A stretch of DNA of 64,000 nucleotides, taken from NCBI RefSeq assembly GCF_029839275.1, contig NZ_JAOCAH010000003.1, forward strand, positions 248,001 through 312,000. Direction: 5' to 3'. Position numbers and translations under genes: made by a program. The DNA is from Pseudomonas sp. GD03944 (GTDB lineage: Bacteria > Pseudomonadota > Gammaproteobacteria > Pseudomonadales > Pseudomonadaceae). The notes below the pieces were generated by a model. It searched no databases, was not told where the DNA came from, and saw only the letters and a program-made list of their open reading frames with translations. Of the stretch, positions 36,383-45,256 are shown one piece after another (positions within the stretch are counted from its first letter, which is position 1; the number at the start of each line of letters is the position of its first letter).

Positions 36383-37399
36383 TTACTGCAGGTTGGCTTT
36401 CAGGGCTTCAGCCGCTTGTTGCATGGCACTGCGGGTGCCCGGGATCTGGCTGATCACGTTGAGCAGGCCGAAGTCGTGGATCATGCCGTTGTAGCGCACC
36501 GAGGTGACGTTGACGCCGGCGGCATCCAGTTTGCGGGCGTAGGACTCGCCTTCGTCACGCAGCACGTCGAACTCGGCGGTTTGCACCAGGGCCGACGGCA
36601 GGCCTTTCAAGCGTTCCACCGGAGCCTGCAGCGGAGAGGCGTAGACCTCGGCGCGCTGTTTCGGGTCGGTGGTGTAGTTGTCCCAGAACCATTGCATCAG
36701 GTTCTTGCTGAGGAAGTGACCCTCAGCGAACTGGTTGTAGGAGGCGTTGTTGAAGTTGGAGTCGGTCACCGGCCACATCAGCACCTGGAACTTGATTGCT
36801 GGAGTGCCTTTGTCCTTGGCCATCAGGGCGACCACGGCCGCCATGTTGCCGCCGACGCTGTTGCCGGCCACGGCCAGGCGTTTGCCATCGACACCGATCT
36901 GCGCGCCGTTCTCGGCGACCCACTTCGTGGCGGCGTAGGCCTGGTTGATCGCGGTGGGGTACTTGGCTTCCGGGGACGGCGTGTAATCGACGTACACCGC
37001 CGCCGCGCCAGAGCCTACCACCAGGTCACGGATCAGGCGTTCGTGGGTCGGGTAGTCGCCCAGCACCCAGCCGCCACCGTGGAAGAACATGAACACCGGC
37101 AAAGTGCCCTTGGCGTCAGCCGGGCGTACGACTTTCAGGGCGATGGACTTGCCATCGACAGTGATGGTCTTGTCGCTGACCTGGATACCAGACAGATCGA
37201 CCTTGACCCCGGCCTGGGCACCCACCAGCACGGCGCGGGCGTCTTTCGGGCTCATCTGCTCGAGGGGCTTGCCGCCCCCGGCGGCCAGGGCTTCGAGGAA
37301 CCCCTGGGTGTTGCGTTCGACGCCGGGACTGCCCGCTGCGAAAGCGGTGTTGACGGCGAGGGCGAGTACGGCGATCGACAGCGTTTGCTTGATGTTCAT
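36383..37399 (-). CDS. Exported alpha/beta hydrolase, hormone-sensitive-lipase (HSL) type
   Basis: 338 aa from the ATG at 37399; GAAGGA lies six bases before it, whereas the ATG at 37405 would have none spaced correctly. A Sec signal peptide is visible (IKQTLSIAVLALAVNTAFA). HSL hallmarks: oxyanion-hole HGGGW near 110 and the nucleophile elbow GNSVGGN near 183; the acid and His are expected in the FDVLRDEGE and IHDFGLL segments. Likely a periplasmic esterase for short-chain esters. Substrate unknown. Confidence 0.88.
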   Translation of the reverse strand: MNIKQTLSIAVLALAVNTAFAAGSPGVERNTQGFLEALAAGGGKPLEQMSPKDARAVLVGAQAGVKVDLSGIQVSDKTITVDGKSIALKVVRPADAKGTLPVFMFFHGGGWVLGDYPTHERLIRDLVVGSGAAAVYVDYTPSPEAKYPTAINQAYAATKWVAENGAQIGVDGKRLAVAGNSVGGNMAAVVALMAKDKGTPAIKFQVLMWPVTDSNFNNASYNQFAEGHFLSKNLMQWFWDNYTTDPKQRAEVYASPLQAPVERLKGLPSALVQTAEFDVLRDEGESYARKLDAAGVNVTSVRYNGMIHDFGLLNVISQIPGTRSAMQQAAEALKANLQ

Positions 37400-37451
37400 G
37401 GTCATTCCTTCGAGGCGGTTCGGGTGGGAAGGGCGCCGGAGCGCCCTTCGG

Positions 37452-37718
37452 TCAGTTCTGGGTTTTGCAGGCGTCAGCCAGCGTGCGGTAGGTCACGGCG
37501 TTCACTTCACCGGCCGAGTTCAGGTAGGTCATCGTCGACTCGACCACTTCACAGGTGGCGCTGCTCGGTTCTTCGATCGAGATCACCTTGCTGATGTCCA
37601 GGTTCATGCCGTAGCGGTAGGTCGTGGTGGCGCTGTCGGTGTTCTGGGCGAATGCACCCATGGAGCCGGCGAGTGCCAGGGCGGCCAGGCTGGTAGCGAG
37701 CAGTTTGCGAGTGTTCAT
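37452..37718 (-). CDS. DUF2790-family small exported protein
   Basis: 88 aa with a signal peptide (MNTRKLLATSLAALALAGSMGAFA). The mature part, TTTYRYGMNLDISKVISIEEPSSATCEVVESTMTYLNSAGEVNAVTYRTLADACKTQN, matches the Pseudomonas DUF2790 pattern with two Cys that could form a disulfide. Start preceded by GAGGAG. A small GGGCGCC/GGCGCCC-type hairpin at 37429-37448 separates it from the esterase. Function unknown. Confidence 0.85.
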   Translation of the reverse strand: MNTRKLLATSLAALALAGSMGAFAQNTDSATTTYRYGMNLDISKVISIEEPSSATCEVVESTMTYLNSAGEVNAVTYRTLADACKTQN

Positions 37719-37747
37719 GGTGTTGCTCCTCTCTCAATGGGGTGGTT

Positions 37748-38173
37748 TCAGACCAGGGTCAGGGTGACGTCGATGTTGCCGCGGGTGGCGTTGGAGTAAG
37801 GGCAGACGATGTGAGCGCGGTCGATCAGTGTCTGTGCTTGCTCGCGGTCCAGGCCCGGCAGGCTGATGCGCAGTTCGACTTCGATGCCGAAGCCGTTCGG
37901 GATGGCGCCGATGCCGACCACGCCTTCGATGGAGGTGTCAGCCGGGACGCTCAGCTTGTCGCGGGCACCGACGAACTTCATGGCACCCAGGAAGCAGGCG
38001 GAGTAGCCAGCGGCGAACAGTTGCTCCGGGTTGGTGCCTTCACCGCCAGCGCCGCCGAGTTCTTTCGGGGTGGTCAGGGCGACGTCGAGTACGCCGTCGG
38101 AGGAGATGGCACGGCCGTCACGGCCGCCGGTGGCTTCTGCGTAGGCACGGTAAGCGATGGTTTGAATCGACAT
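37748..38173 (-). CDS. ohr: Organic hydroperoxide resistance protein (peroxidase)
   Basis: 141 aa from the ATG at 38173, preceded by GAGGATT. Ohr reduces organic and lipid hydroperoxides with a Cys-based mechanism using lipoylated partners. Catalytic Cys60 is in [12 protein letters not shown] and the resolving Cys124 in [12 protein letters not shown]; Arg21 and Glu51 of the active site are in the expected places. Paired with the OhrR-like repressor at 38435, separated by an AT-rich promoter gap. Confidence 0.95.
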   Translation of the reverse strand: MSIQTIAYRAYAEATGGRDGRAISSDGVLDVALTTPKELGGAGGEGTNPEQLFAAGYSACFLGAMKFVGARDKLSVPADTSIEGVVGIGAIPNGFGIEVELRISLPGLDREQAQTLIDRAHIVCPYSNATRGNIDVTLTLV

Positions 38174-38233
38174 GGTGGTAATCCTCTTCATGGTTAGCTG
38201 GGTAAGGGTCAGGTCTTCGGTCATTCGGTTTTG

Positions 38234-38260
38234 ATTAGTGCTAATATTTTGCGCGCTAAG
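38234..38260. promoter_or_regulatory. Candidate OhrR-controlled promoter region of ohr
   Basis: ATTAGTGCTAAT (38234-38245) is palindromic and is followed by ATTTTGCGCGCTAAGC. A close relative, ATTTATCGCGCTAACT, lies upstream of ohrR at about 38922-38937. The shared CGCGCTAA core in both promoters makes an OhrR site plausible. It lies about 60-90 bp upstream of ohr in an AT-rich stretch. Confidence 0.4.
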
Positions 38261-38434
38261 CAGTTCCGTGGGGCGAACTCTACTGCGCATGTATTTAGTT
38301 CGCAAGATAAATAAATGGACTATTTAGTTATATCTGTTTGTGATTTGAGGAATAAGCAGGCCTGGCGCGGCCTACAGCTGCTTCAAGGAGGGGTATGAGA
38401 TGAACGGAAGGCGGCGAAACGCCGCCTCGAGGGA

Positions 38435-38887
38435 TCAGACGGCCTGGTTTAGGCTCTTGCGCAGAGTGACCAGTTCCTCCTTGAGGGCGGTGAGTTCGTC
38501 CGGGGTTTGCTGGCTGGCGCGGACGATGCAACTGGGGATGATCTTGGCCTGTTCCCGCAGGGCGCGGCCCTTCTCGGTGAGGTACAGCTCGACCACGCGC
38601 TCATCGGTGCTGCTGCGTTTGCGATCGAGCAGCCCTTCGGCTTCCAGGCGCTTGAGCAGCGGTGTCACCGAACCCGGGTCGGTCAGCATCCGGCCGCTCA
38701 GGTCGCCCACGGTGATGCCGTCGCCTTCCCAAAGCACCATCATCGCCAGGTACTGCGGGTAGGTCAGGCCGAGGGCCTGGAGCAGCGGTTTGTAGACCTT
38801 GGTCATCAGCAGCGAGGTCGAATAGAGGGCGAAGCACAGCTGGTTGTCGAGCAACAGGTCGGAGCAGGCGTCGTCTTGTGTGGCCAT
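38435..38887 (-). CDS. ohrR: MarR-family organic-peroxide-sensing repressor
   Basis: 150 aa. Winged-helix MarR protein: LGLTYPQYLAMMVLWEGDGITVGDLSGRMLTDPGSVTPLLKRLEAEGLLDRKRSSTDERVVELYLTEKG. The redox-sensing Cys is Cys18 in NQLCFALYS, the position typical of OhrR; oxidation releases DNA and induces ohr. Same strand as ohr and upstream of it, each with its own promoter. The GGCGGCGAAACGCCGCC hairpin near 38409 follows its stop. Confidence 0.92.
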   Translation of the reverse strand: MATQDDACSDLLLDNQLCFALYSTSLLMTKVYKPLLQALGLTYPQYLAMMVLWEGDGITVGDLSGRMLTDPGSVTPLLKRLEAEGLLDRKRSSTDERVVELYLTEKGRALREQAKIIPSCIVRASQQTPDELTALKEELVTLRKSLNQAV

Positions 38888-38982
38888 GAGAGTCTCCGGC
38901 GGCGCGTGGGTGATACGGACAATTTATCGCGCTAACTACCGTTATGCCAATTTTGGCGTGCCACGGGGTGTTGCGAAGGACG

Positions 38983-39009
38983 AAAAAAGGCCAGGCGCGA
39001 ACGCCTGGC
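38983..39009 (-). terminator. Rho-independent terminator after the BVMO-SDR operon
   Basis: On the minus strand GCCAGGCG-TTCG-CGCCTGGC is followed by CTTTTTT, about 10 bp past the SDR stop. Confidence 0.87.
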
Positions 39010-39019
39010 AAAGGCTTGG

Positions 39020-39904
39020 CTAGCGTTCGGCGGTGGCCTGGGACTTGGCCGGGGTTTTCGGAGCGAAGCGTGCGGCCAGGCGCATCGAGGTGGTGACCAG
39101 GCGCTGGTAGACCGACGGCCACAGGCGCTGCATGCCATCCAGGGCATAGGCGTCCGAGCCGATGAGAATGCGCCGCTTGTTGGCCAGTACACCCCGAATG
39201 ATGACCTGGGCGGCCTTTTCCGGGCTGGTGCGCAGCAACTGGTCATTGAACTGCTGCCGGGCCTGGTCGGCCTCCTGGCCGGTGACGCTGCTGAGGCTGT
39301 CGTTCATACGGGCGGTCTTGGCGATGTTGGTCCGAATGCCGCCGGGGTGCACGCAGCTCGCTGACACCTCGCCGCCCTGCATGTCCAGCTCCTGGCGCAG
39401 CGACTCGGTGAAGCCACGCACCGCGAACTTGCTGGCGTTGTAGGCGCTCATGCCGGGTTGCGAGAACAGCCCGAAGACGCTGGAAATGTTGACGACATGG
39501 CCGCTGCCCGCCGCCCGGATATGCGGCAGAAACGCCTTGGTGCCGTGCAGGACGCCCCAGAAGTTGATGTTCATGATCCACTCGTAGTCGGCGTAATCGT
39601 TGCCTTCCACGGTACCGCCCTGGGCCACGCCGGCGTTGTTGAAGATGGCGTTGACCCGGCCATGTTCGGCCACCACTCGCTCGGCCCAGGCGTGCACCGC
39701 GTCGCGGTCGGCGACGTTGACCTGGGCTTCGCTGACGGTGACCCCGAGGGCCCGGGCCAGTCGGGCGGTTTCCCGCAGGCCGTCCTCGTTCACGTCGGAC
39801 AGCGCCAGGTGGCAGCCCTGGCGGGCCAGCAGGCAGGCGAGGGCGCGGCCGATGCCGGAGCCGGCACCGGTGATGGCGGCAACCTGGTTTTCGAAGGATT
39901 TCAT
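39020..39904 (-). CDS. Short-chain dehydrogenase/reductase
   Basis: 294 aa SDR with TGAGSGIG (14-21), NNAG near 90, and active-site YNASK near 158; the longer C-terminus (about 45 extra residues with RRILIGSDAYALDGMQRL) is typical of SDRs accompanying BVMO-type monooxygenases. Its ATG overlaps the stop of the monooxygenase by four bases (ATGA). It may supply the ketone for the monooxygenase by oxidising an alcohol. Substrate unknown. Confidence 0.9.
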   Translation of the reverse strand: MKSFENQVAAITGAGSGIGRALACLLARQGCHLALSDVNEDGLRETARLARALGVTVSEAQVNVADRDAVHAWAERVVAEHGRVNAIFNNAGVAQGGTVEGNDYADYEWIMNINFWGVLHGTKAFLPHIRAAGSGHVVNISSVFGLFSQPGMSAYNASKFAVRGFTESLRQELDMQGGEVSASCVHPGGIRTNIAKTARMNDSLSSVTGQEADQARQQFNDQLLRTSPEKAAQVIIRGVLANKRRILIGSDAYALDGMQRLWPSVYQRLVTTSMRLAARFAPKTPAKSQATAER

Positions 39905-41454
39905 GCACTGACCTCCTGAGTAGCTTGCGCTGCCTGGCTTTGTGCCGGATGCACCGCGTCACGCCGGCTGAAGTGGTAGGCCGCCGGGTCGAAGTGGCGG
40001 GTCAAGAGGCGAAAGCGCCAGGTGAAGCCGGGCCAGACCGTGCAGTTGCGTCCGCTGACCGGGTGCAGGTACCAGCTCTTGCAGCCGCCGGTGTTCCACA
40101 CCGTGCTGCCGAGGCTGCGCTGGACCTTGCCGTTGAAGGCGTCCTGCACCGTGCGCTTGACCTCCAGGCTCTGCAGGCCCTGGCGGTTGACCAGGTCGAG
40201 GGCGCCGAGCACGTAGTGGATCTGCGACTCGATCATGTAGACCATCGAGTTGTGGCCCAGGCCGGTGTTGGGGCCCATCAGAAAGAACAGGTTGGGAAAG
40301 CCGGCAGTAAGGGTGCCCTTGTAGGCCTCGGGTCCCTGGGGCCAGGTGTCGAGCAGGTCGACGCCGTCGCGCCCGAAGACCACGCCACGGGGCAGTGGGT
40401 CGCTCGGGGTGAAGCCGGTGCCGAAGATGATCGCGTCGATGGGCCGCTCCTGGCCATCATCGGTCACGATGCTGAGGCCGCGGATTTCCTGGATACCCTC
40501 GGTAATCAGCGACACATTGGGCTGGGTCAGGGCCGGCAGGTAGTCGTTGGAAATCAGCACCCGCTTGCAGCCCATCAGGTAGTCCGGGGTGACCTTGGCG
40601 CGCAGGGCGGGGTCCTTGATCTGCTTGTTGATGTACCAGGTGCCGACCTTCTGCGCGACGGTCATCAGCCGAGGCAGCATGGCGAAGGCGATCACCCGGC
40701 TTTCCAGGATGCCGTAGATGGCGCCGCGCCAGAGTTTCTGCAGCAGCGGGAAACGCTTGAAGCGTTGACGCTCGCGCTCGCTGATGGCGCGGTCCGGCTT
40801 GGGCATGATCCAGGGCGCGGTGCGCTGGTAGACGTCGAGCTGGGCGACCTGCTTCTGAATCTGCGGGATGAACTGGATGGCCGAGGCGCCGGTGCCGATC
40901 ACTGCCACACGCTTGCCGTTCAGGTCGTAGCCGTGGTTCCACTGCTGGGAGTGGAACATCTCACCGCCGAAGTTCTCCAGGCCGTTCAGCGCCGGGATCG
41001 ACGGGGTGGACAGGGCGCCCATGCCGGACACCACGAACTGCGCGCTGTACTGGTTGCCGGCGCGGTCTTCGATCTGCCAGCGCTCCTGCTGCTCGTCCCA
41101 GGCCAGCCGGGCGATCTCGGTGTCCAGCAGGGTGTGGGGTTGCAGGCGGTACTTGGCCCAGCAGTGCTCCAGGTAGCCCTTGATCTCGCCCTGCTTGGCG
41201 AACATGCGCGTCCACTCGGGGTTCTGCTCGAAGGAAAACGAATACAGGTGGGACTGCACGTCGCAGCCGCAGCCGGGGTAGTCGTTGACCCGCCAGGTCC
41301 CGCCGACGCCGCTTTCCTTCTCGAACAGCAGGAAGTCGTGCTCACCCTGTTGTTTCAGGCGGATGGCCATGCCAAGGCCGGAAAAGCCGCTGCCGATGAT
41401 GGCGATTCGACAATGGCGGGCCGCAGGGGGAAGGGGGGCAGCGGGTGCGTTCAT
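39901..41454 (-). CDS. Flavin-containing monooxygenase, type I Baeyer-Villiger-like
   Basis: 517 aa from the ATG at 41454 (MNAPAAPLPPAARHCRIAIIGSGFSG). Two Rossmann motifs: FAD GSGFSGLG near 22 and NADPH GTGASAI near 192. Between them, FGGEMFHSQQWNH near 171-183 fits the FxGxxxHxxxW fingerprint of type I BVMOs, with Asn where Pro or Asp is usual. It would convert ketones to esters or lactones using NADPH and oxygen. Forms an operon with the SDR and is divergent from a TetR gene. Substrate unknown. Confidence 0.88.
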   Translation of the reverse strand: MNAPAAPLPPAARHCRIAIIGSGFSGLGMAIRLKQQGEHDFLLFEKESGVGGTWRVNDYPGCGCDVQSHLYSFSFEQNPEWTRMFAKQGEIKGYLEHCWAKYRLQPHTLLDTEIARLAWDEQQERWQIEDRAGNQYSAQFVVSGMGALSTPSIPALNGLENFGGEMFHSQQWNHGYDLNGKRVAVIGTGASAIQFIPQIQKQVAQLDVYQRTAPWIMPKPDRAISERERQRFKRFPLLQKLWRGAIYGILESRVIAFAMLPRLMTVAQKVGTWYINKQIKDPALRAKVTPDYLMGCKRVLISNDYLPALTQPNVSLITEGIQEIRGLSIVTDDGQERPIDAIIFGTGFTPSDPLPRGVVFGRDGVDLLDTWPQGPEAYKGTLTAGFPNLFFLMGPNTGLGHNSMVYMIESQIHYVLGALDLVNRQGLQSLEVKRTVQDAFNGKVQRSLGSTVWNTGGCKSWYLHPVSGRNCTVWPGFTWRFRLLTRHFDPAAYHFSRRDAVHPAQSQAAQATQEVSA

Positions 41455-41484
41455 GGCCAAGCTCCTGTTATGGTTATTGCCGGC

Positions 41485-41520
41485 GTATACAGTCGTATAC
41501 CAAAGTAGACACTTGTATAC
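41485..41520. promoter_or_regulatory. Four GTATAC-type elements at exact 10-bp spacing
   Basis: GTATAC occurs at 41485, 41495 and 41515, and the one-base variant GTAGAC at 41505, so four hexamers are phased at exactly one helical turn. They lie 31 bp upstream of the monooxygenase start and 50 bp before the divergent tetR start, in a 115-bp gap. A cooperative TetR-type operator is the most natural reading. Confidence 0.65.
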
Positions 41521-41569
41521 TCGTCGGCAAGCCACGCCGGTACGAACCAACTTTTAGGTAGGGGCCTCC

Positions 41570-42301
41570 ATGGATGCACAGGTCGGGCGGGACCGCACCG
41601 CCCAGGAAAAAACCGCCGAAGCCCCCGGAAAGCGCCTGCTGATGGACGCCGCCCTGCGCCTGACCTCCGCCAGCCGCAGCTTCAGCAGCCTGGGACTGCG
41701 TGAACTGGCGCGCGAGGCCGGGCTCAACCCCAACACCTTTTACCGCCATTTCAAGAGCGTGGATGACCTGGGGCTGGCGCTGATCTGCGAGGTCCACAGC
41801 CAGTTGCGCCAACCCCTGCGTGACCTGCGCCGCGAGGCTGCGTCCCGGGCGGTGCAGGGCGCGGCCGAGGCCCAGCCCACCCTGCTGGGTATCGACCTGG
41901 CCCGGGGCCGCCGGGTGTGCCACGAGACGGTTCAGCTATTCTTCGATTTCGTCGACGCCAACCCCGAGGCCTTTCTGATCGGCGTGCGTGAGCTGCACGG
42001 CGCCTCGCCGGTCATGCGCCAGGCGCTGCGGGGCATCATGGATGCCTTCGCCGAGGACATGGCGGCGGACATCCTCGAATTCCGCCTGCTGCCCGAGGAG
42101 GTCGATGCCGGGGTGGTGCGCCAGGTGTCCGGGTTGATCAGCCACAACCTGTTCCAGCTGTCACTGGACTACCTCGGCGAGCCGGAGCGGCGCGACGCAT
42201 GGCGGGCCCTGGCCGAGGAGCAGGTGCTGATGCTGTTCACCGGTGCCAGTGTGCTGCAGAGCCTGGGGCAACTGAAGCTGCCTGACGAAGGAGGACGATG
42301 A
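41570..42301 (+). CDS. TetR-family transcriptional regulator
   Basis: 243 aa. N-terminal HTH: KRLLMDAALRLTSASRSFSSLGLRELAREAGLNPNTFYRHFKSVDDLGLAL (about 25-75); the C-terminal ligand domain has the look of the long DesT/FabR-like TetR branch, including FFDFVDANPEAFLIGVRELHG. Divergent from the monooxygenase-SDR operon, which it probably represses. Its stop overlaps the leader of the GFA gene. Confidence 0.9.
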   Translation: MDAQVGRDRTAQEKTAEAPGKRLLMDAALRLTSASRSFSSLGLRELAREAGLNPNTFYRHFKSVDDLGLALICEVHSQLRQPLRDLRREAASRAVQGAAEAQPTLLGIDLARGRRVCHETVQLFFDFVDANPEAFLIGVRELHGASPVMRQALRGIMDAFAEDMAADILEFRLLPEEVDAGVVRQVSGLISHNLFQLSLDYLGEPERRDAWRALAEEQVLMLFTGASVLQSLGQLKLPDEGGR

Positions 42302-42302
42302 G

Positions 42303-42701
42303 ATGGTGACCTTGCCGTTGTTCGGCGGCTGCGCCTGCGGCCAGGTGCGCTACCGCCTGGATGCCTTGCCGGGTGACACCGGCTACTGCCATTGCCGCAC
42401 CTGCCAGCGCTGCGCCGCGGCCCCGGCCGTGCCCTGGGCCATGGTGCCGGCCCAGGCGTTGCACTACCTCAGCGGCGACGTCGGCATCTTTCGCTCCAGC
42501 GAGCACGGCGAGCGGCGTTTCTGCCGCGATTGCGGTACCTACCTGGAGTACCGCGAGCAGGGGTATGCCGAGATCGGGCTGAGCAGCGTGACCCTGGACC
42601 ATTCCGAGTGGTTTCCCCCGCAGAAGCACATCTGGTTCGCTTCCCGCGTGCCCTGGTTCGAACCGGCGGATGACCTGCCTCGTTTCGACCAGGGCGAATG
42701 A
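42303..42701 (+). CDS. GFA-family (glutathione-dependent formaldehyde-activating-like) zinc protein
   Basis: 132 aa. Zinc ligands in CACGQV, CHCRTCQRC and CRDCGTYLEY, the Mss4-like fold of the GFA family. Starts one base after the tetR stop, so the two are almost certainly cotranscribed. Most family members have unknown substrates; a role in formaldehyde handling should not be assumed. Confidence 0.87.
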   Translation: MVTLPLFGGCACGQVRYRLDALPGDTGYCHCRTCQRCAAAPAVPWAMVPAQALHYLSGDVGIFRSSEHGERRFCRDCGTYLEYREQGYAEIGLSSVTLDHSEWFPPQKHIWFASRVPWFEPADDLPRFDQGE

Positions 42702-42710
42702 GCCGGGGCC

Positions 42711-43544
42711 CTAGTGCCCCTCGAAGCCCAGGCGTTGGCGCCAGCGCTGCTCCAGGTGACGGGTGTCGTGGTCGTTGGGGTGGAAGCCCGGACGGTAGTA
42801 GTCCAGGTAGGGCAGCAGTAACTTGGTGAGAAAGCCATTGCGCAGGCTGAACAGCATGCCCAAGCCCTTGCCCCAGCTGCGCCAGTTGAACAGCTGGCGG
42901 TCCTTGCGCAGCAGGTGCAACTGGAACCAGCCGATCACGCCGAAGAAGATCACCGTGCTGATCGCCATCATCACCACCCGGGTGAAATAGCCGCCGCCGG
43001 TGGCCTGGTAGACGTCATAGGCCACGGCCTTGTGCTCGTTCTCTTCGATCGCGTGCCACATCCACAGCTGATAGAGCTTCGGCTCGTTCATCTGGGTGGT
43101 CAGGTCTTCGCGCTGCAGCAACTGCTCGGCCATGGTCGCGGTGAAGTGTTCCAGGGCACAGGTGGCGGCCAGGCGCTGCTTGCGCGTGGTGATGCGGGTG
43201 ACGCCCTCGAGCAGCACCTTGATCCGCAGCTCCAGGCGCTCCAGGTCGATGCCGTGTTCGGAGGCATAGTCGTTGTAGGCCGCATGCTCCTTGGAGTGCA
43301 TGGCTTCCTGACCGATGAAGGCGCTGATGTCCTTCTTCAGTTGCGGGTCCTCGACCTGGTCGCGCACGGCGCGCACGCTGTCGACGAAAAACTTCTCGCC
43401 GTAGGGAAACAGCGACGACAGGTTGTTCATGAAATGGCTCATGAACGGGTCGTCGGCGAACCAGTACTTGGCCGTCTGGGCGAAGCTGAAATCCATGCGC
43501 CGTACGGGAAAGCTGGCGCTGGGCAGATTGGCTTTTGCAGTCAT
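42711..43544 (-). CDS. Ferritin-like metal-dependent hydrolase family protein (PF10118 type)
   Basis: 277 aa from the ATG at 43544 (MTAKANLPSASFPVRRMDF). Helical protein with diiron-like ExxH motifs: FIGQEAMHSKEHAAYN near 85 and WHAIEENEHKAVAYDVY near 165, plus LEHFTATMAEQLL. A hydrophobic segment near 187-203 (VVMMAISTVIFFGVIGW) suggests membrane association. The family is annotated as metal-dependent hydrolase but lacks a defined reaction; an oxygenase-like di-iron activity is equally possible. Convergent with the GFA gene. Confidence 0.8.
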   Translation of the reverse strand: MTAKANLPSASFPVRRMDFSFAQTAKYWFADDPFMSHFMNNLSSLFPYGEKFFVDSVRAVRDQVEDPQLKKDISAFIGQEAMHSKEHAAYNDYASEHGIDLERLELRIKVLLEGVTRITTRKQRLAATCALEHFTATMAEQLLQREDLTTQMNEPKLYQLWMWHAIEENEHKAVAYDVYQATGGGYFTRVVMMAISTVIFFGVIGWFQLHLLRKDRQLFNWRSWGKGLGMLFSLRNGFLTKLLLPYLDYYRPGFHPNDHDTRHLEQRWRQRLGFEGH

Positions 43545-43727
43545 GGGCGACTCCTGGATGCTCGGGCCGGGCGAGGCGGCCTCGGGATGGCAGTGCAGTC
43601 GACAGGCAGGCACCTGTCAGGAACAGGCTTCATCTTTGCGGCAGAGCGCAGGGGGCGGGAGGTCATTGCCGGCCAGCCGGCACGGGAATGGGCCAACTTA
43701 TGGCTAGTTTGCCGGCGGCAGATGCAA

Positions 43728-43752
43728 GAACGCCCGCAGGACGCGGGCGTTC
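43728..43752 (-). terminator. Terminator hairpin after apt
   Basis: GAACGCCCGC / GCGGGCGTTC perfect ten-base stem with a five-base loop, 16 bp past the apt stop; on the minus strand it is followed by TTGC only, so the T-tract is weak. Confidence 0.7.
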
Positions 43753-43768
43753 AGGCGGGGTGTGTCGA

Positions 43769-44317
43769 TCAGCGTTCGGTGAGTTCGAAAGCGGTCAGGC
43801 AGAAGGTCGGGATACCGATGTCCTGCAGCTTCTGCGAGCCACCGAGCTCCGGCAGGTCGATGATCGCGGCGGCTTCCTGCACGGTTGCGCCCATGCGCCG
43901 TACCAGTTGCGCGGCTGCCAGTAGGGTGCCGCCGGTGGCGATCAGGTCATCGAACATGACGATCTTGTCGCCTTCGCACAGGCTGTCGGTGTGCACTTCC
44001 AGGTAGGCCTGGCCGTATTCGGTCTGGTAGGGCTCGCAGAGTACGTCGGCGGGGAGCTTGCCCTGTTTGCGGAACAGGATCAGCGGCTTGTTCAGTTCGT
44101 AGGCGATGATCGAGCCGATCAGGAAGCCCCGGGCATCCATGGCGCCGATGTGGCTGAAATCGGCCTCGACGTAGCGCTGGATGAAGCTGTCCGCGACCAT
44201 GCGCAGGGCACGGGGCGACTGGAACAGCGGCGTGATGTCACGAAACACGACGCCGGGCTTGGGGAAGTCGATCACGGGGCGGATCAGGGTCTTGATGCTG
44301 AACTCATCGAAAATCAT
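43769..44317 (-). CDS. apt: Adenine phosphoribosyltransferase
   Basis: 182 aa from the ATG at 44317. Converts adenine and PRPP to AMP. The PRPP loop is [19 protein letters not shown]; the [16 protein letters not shown] hood motif and [11 protein letters not shown] are typical. A longer in-frame reading extends upstream into anr and was rejected. Located downstream of anr on the same strand, as in other pseudomonads. Confidence 0.95.
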   Translation of the reverse strand: MIFDEFSIKTLIRPVIDFPKPGVVFRDITPLFQSPRALRMVADSFIQRYVEADFSHIGAMDARGFLIGSIIAYELNKPLILFRKQGKLPADVLCEPYQTEYGQAYLEVHTDSLCEGDKIVMFDDLIATGGTLLAAAQLVRRMGATVQEAAAIIDLPELGGSQKLQDIGIPTFCLTAFELTER

Positions 44318-44369
44318 GGGGCAGGACCTGCGGCAGAAAGGTAAAGCGGGCCGGTAACGTGTTACCGGC

Positions 44370-45104
44370 TCAATGGTCGAGGCTGCCGCCCGCCAGGGCG
44401 CACAACTCGATGGGGTCGAGAATATGCACTTCCTTGCCTTCGGCTTCGAGCAGTTTGTTTTGCTGGAAGCGGGTGAAGACCCGGGACACGGTCTCGACGG
44501 CGAGTCCCAGGTAGTTGCCGATCTCGTTGCGCGACATGGCCAGGCGGAACTGGTTGGCCGAGAAACCACGGGCACGGAAGCGGGCGGAGAGGTTGACCAG
44601 GAATGTGGCGATGCGCTCGTCGGCGGTTTTCTTCGACAGCAGGAGCATCATCTGCTGATCGTCGCGGATTTCACGGCTCATGATGCGCATCAGTTGGCGG
44701 CGCAGTTGCGGCAGCTGGACCGACAGTTCGTCCAGGCGCTCGAAGGGAATCTCGCAGACCGAGGTGGTTTCCAGGGCTTGGGCGGACACCGGGTAGTTCT
44801 CGCTGTCCATGCCGGACAGGCCGACCAGTTCGCTGGGCAGGTGGAAACCGGTGATCTGCTCGTCGCCGATGTCGCTCAGGCTGAAGGTTTTCAGGGCGCC
44901 GGAACGCACGGCGAACACCGAGTTGAAGTCGTCGCCCTGGCGGAACAGGAATTCGCCTTTCTTCAGCGGGCGGCCACGTTTGACGATTTCGTCCAGGGCG
45001 TCCATGTCTTCCAGGTTCAACGACAGCGGCAGGCACAGGCTGGCCAAGCTGCAATCCTTGCAGTGGGCTTGGTGGGGGGCACGCAGCTTGATGCTTTCGG
45101 ACAT
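44370..45104 (-). CDS. anr: Anr, FNR-type anaerobic global regulator
   Basis: 244 aa from the ATG at 45104. Oxygen-sensing [4Fe-4S] activator of microaerobic and anaerobic genes. N-terminal cluster Cys in [11 protein letters not shown] (Cys15, Cys18, Cys24) plus one in [11 protein letters not shown] near 112. The cAMP-binding-like domain spans about 30-150, and the DNA-recognition helix is in [24 protein letters not shown] with the FNR-type ExxSR contacts. It sits beside hemN and the cco operons, likely targets. Confidence 0.95.
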   Translation of the reverse strand: MSESIKLRAPHQAHCKDCSLASLCLPLSLNLEDMDALDEIVKRGRPLKKGEFLFRQGDDFNSVFAVRSGALKTFSLSDIGDEQITGFHLPSELVGLSGMDSENYPVSAQALETTSVCEIPFERLDELSVQLPQLRRQLMRIMSREIRDDQQMMLLLSKKTADERIATFLVNLSARFRARGFSANQFRLAMSRNEIGNYLGLAVETVSRVFTRFQQNKLLEAEGKEVHILDPIELCALAGGSLDH

Positions 45105-45256
45105 CGTCGTTTCTTCCTGAAGTAAACACACAAGAGTCGTAAGGGTACAGGAGGGGGCGTCTGACGACCAGCCGGCCGGAACCTGACACGGTGCTCAAGT
45201 TTGCTCATTCACAGCCGATTCAGAGACGTGATCACGTGCGAGCCAGGAGCTACGCC

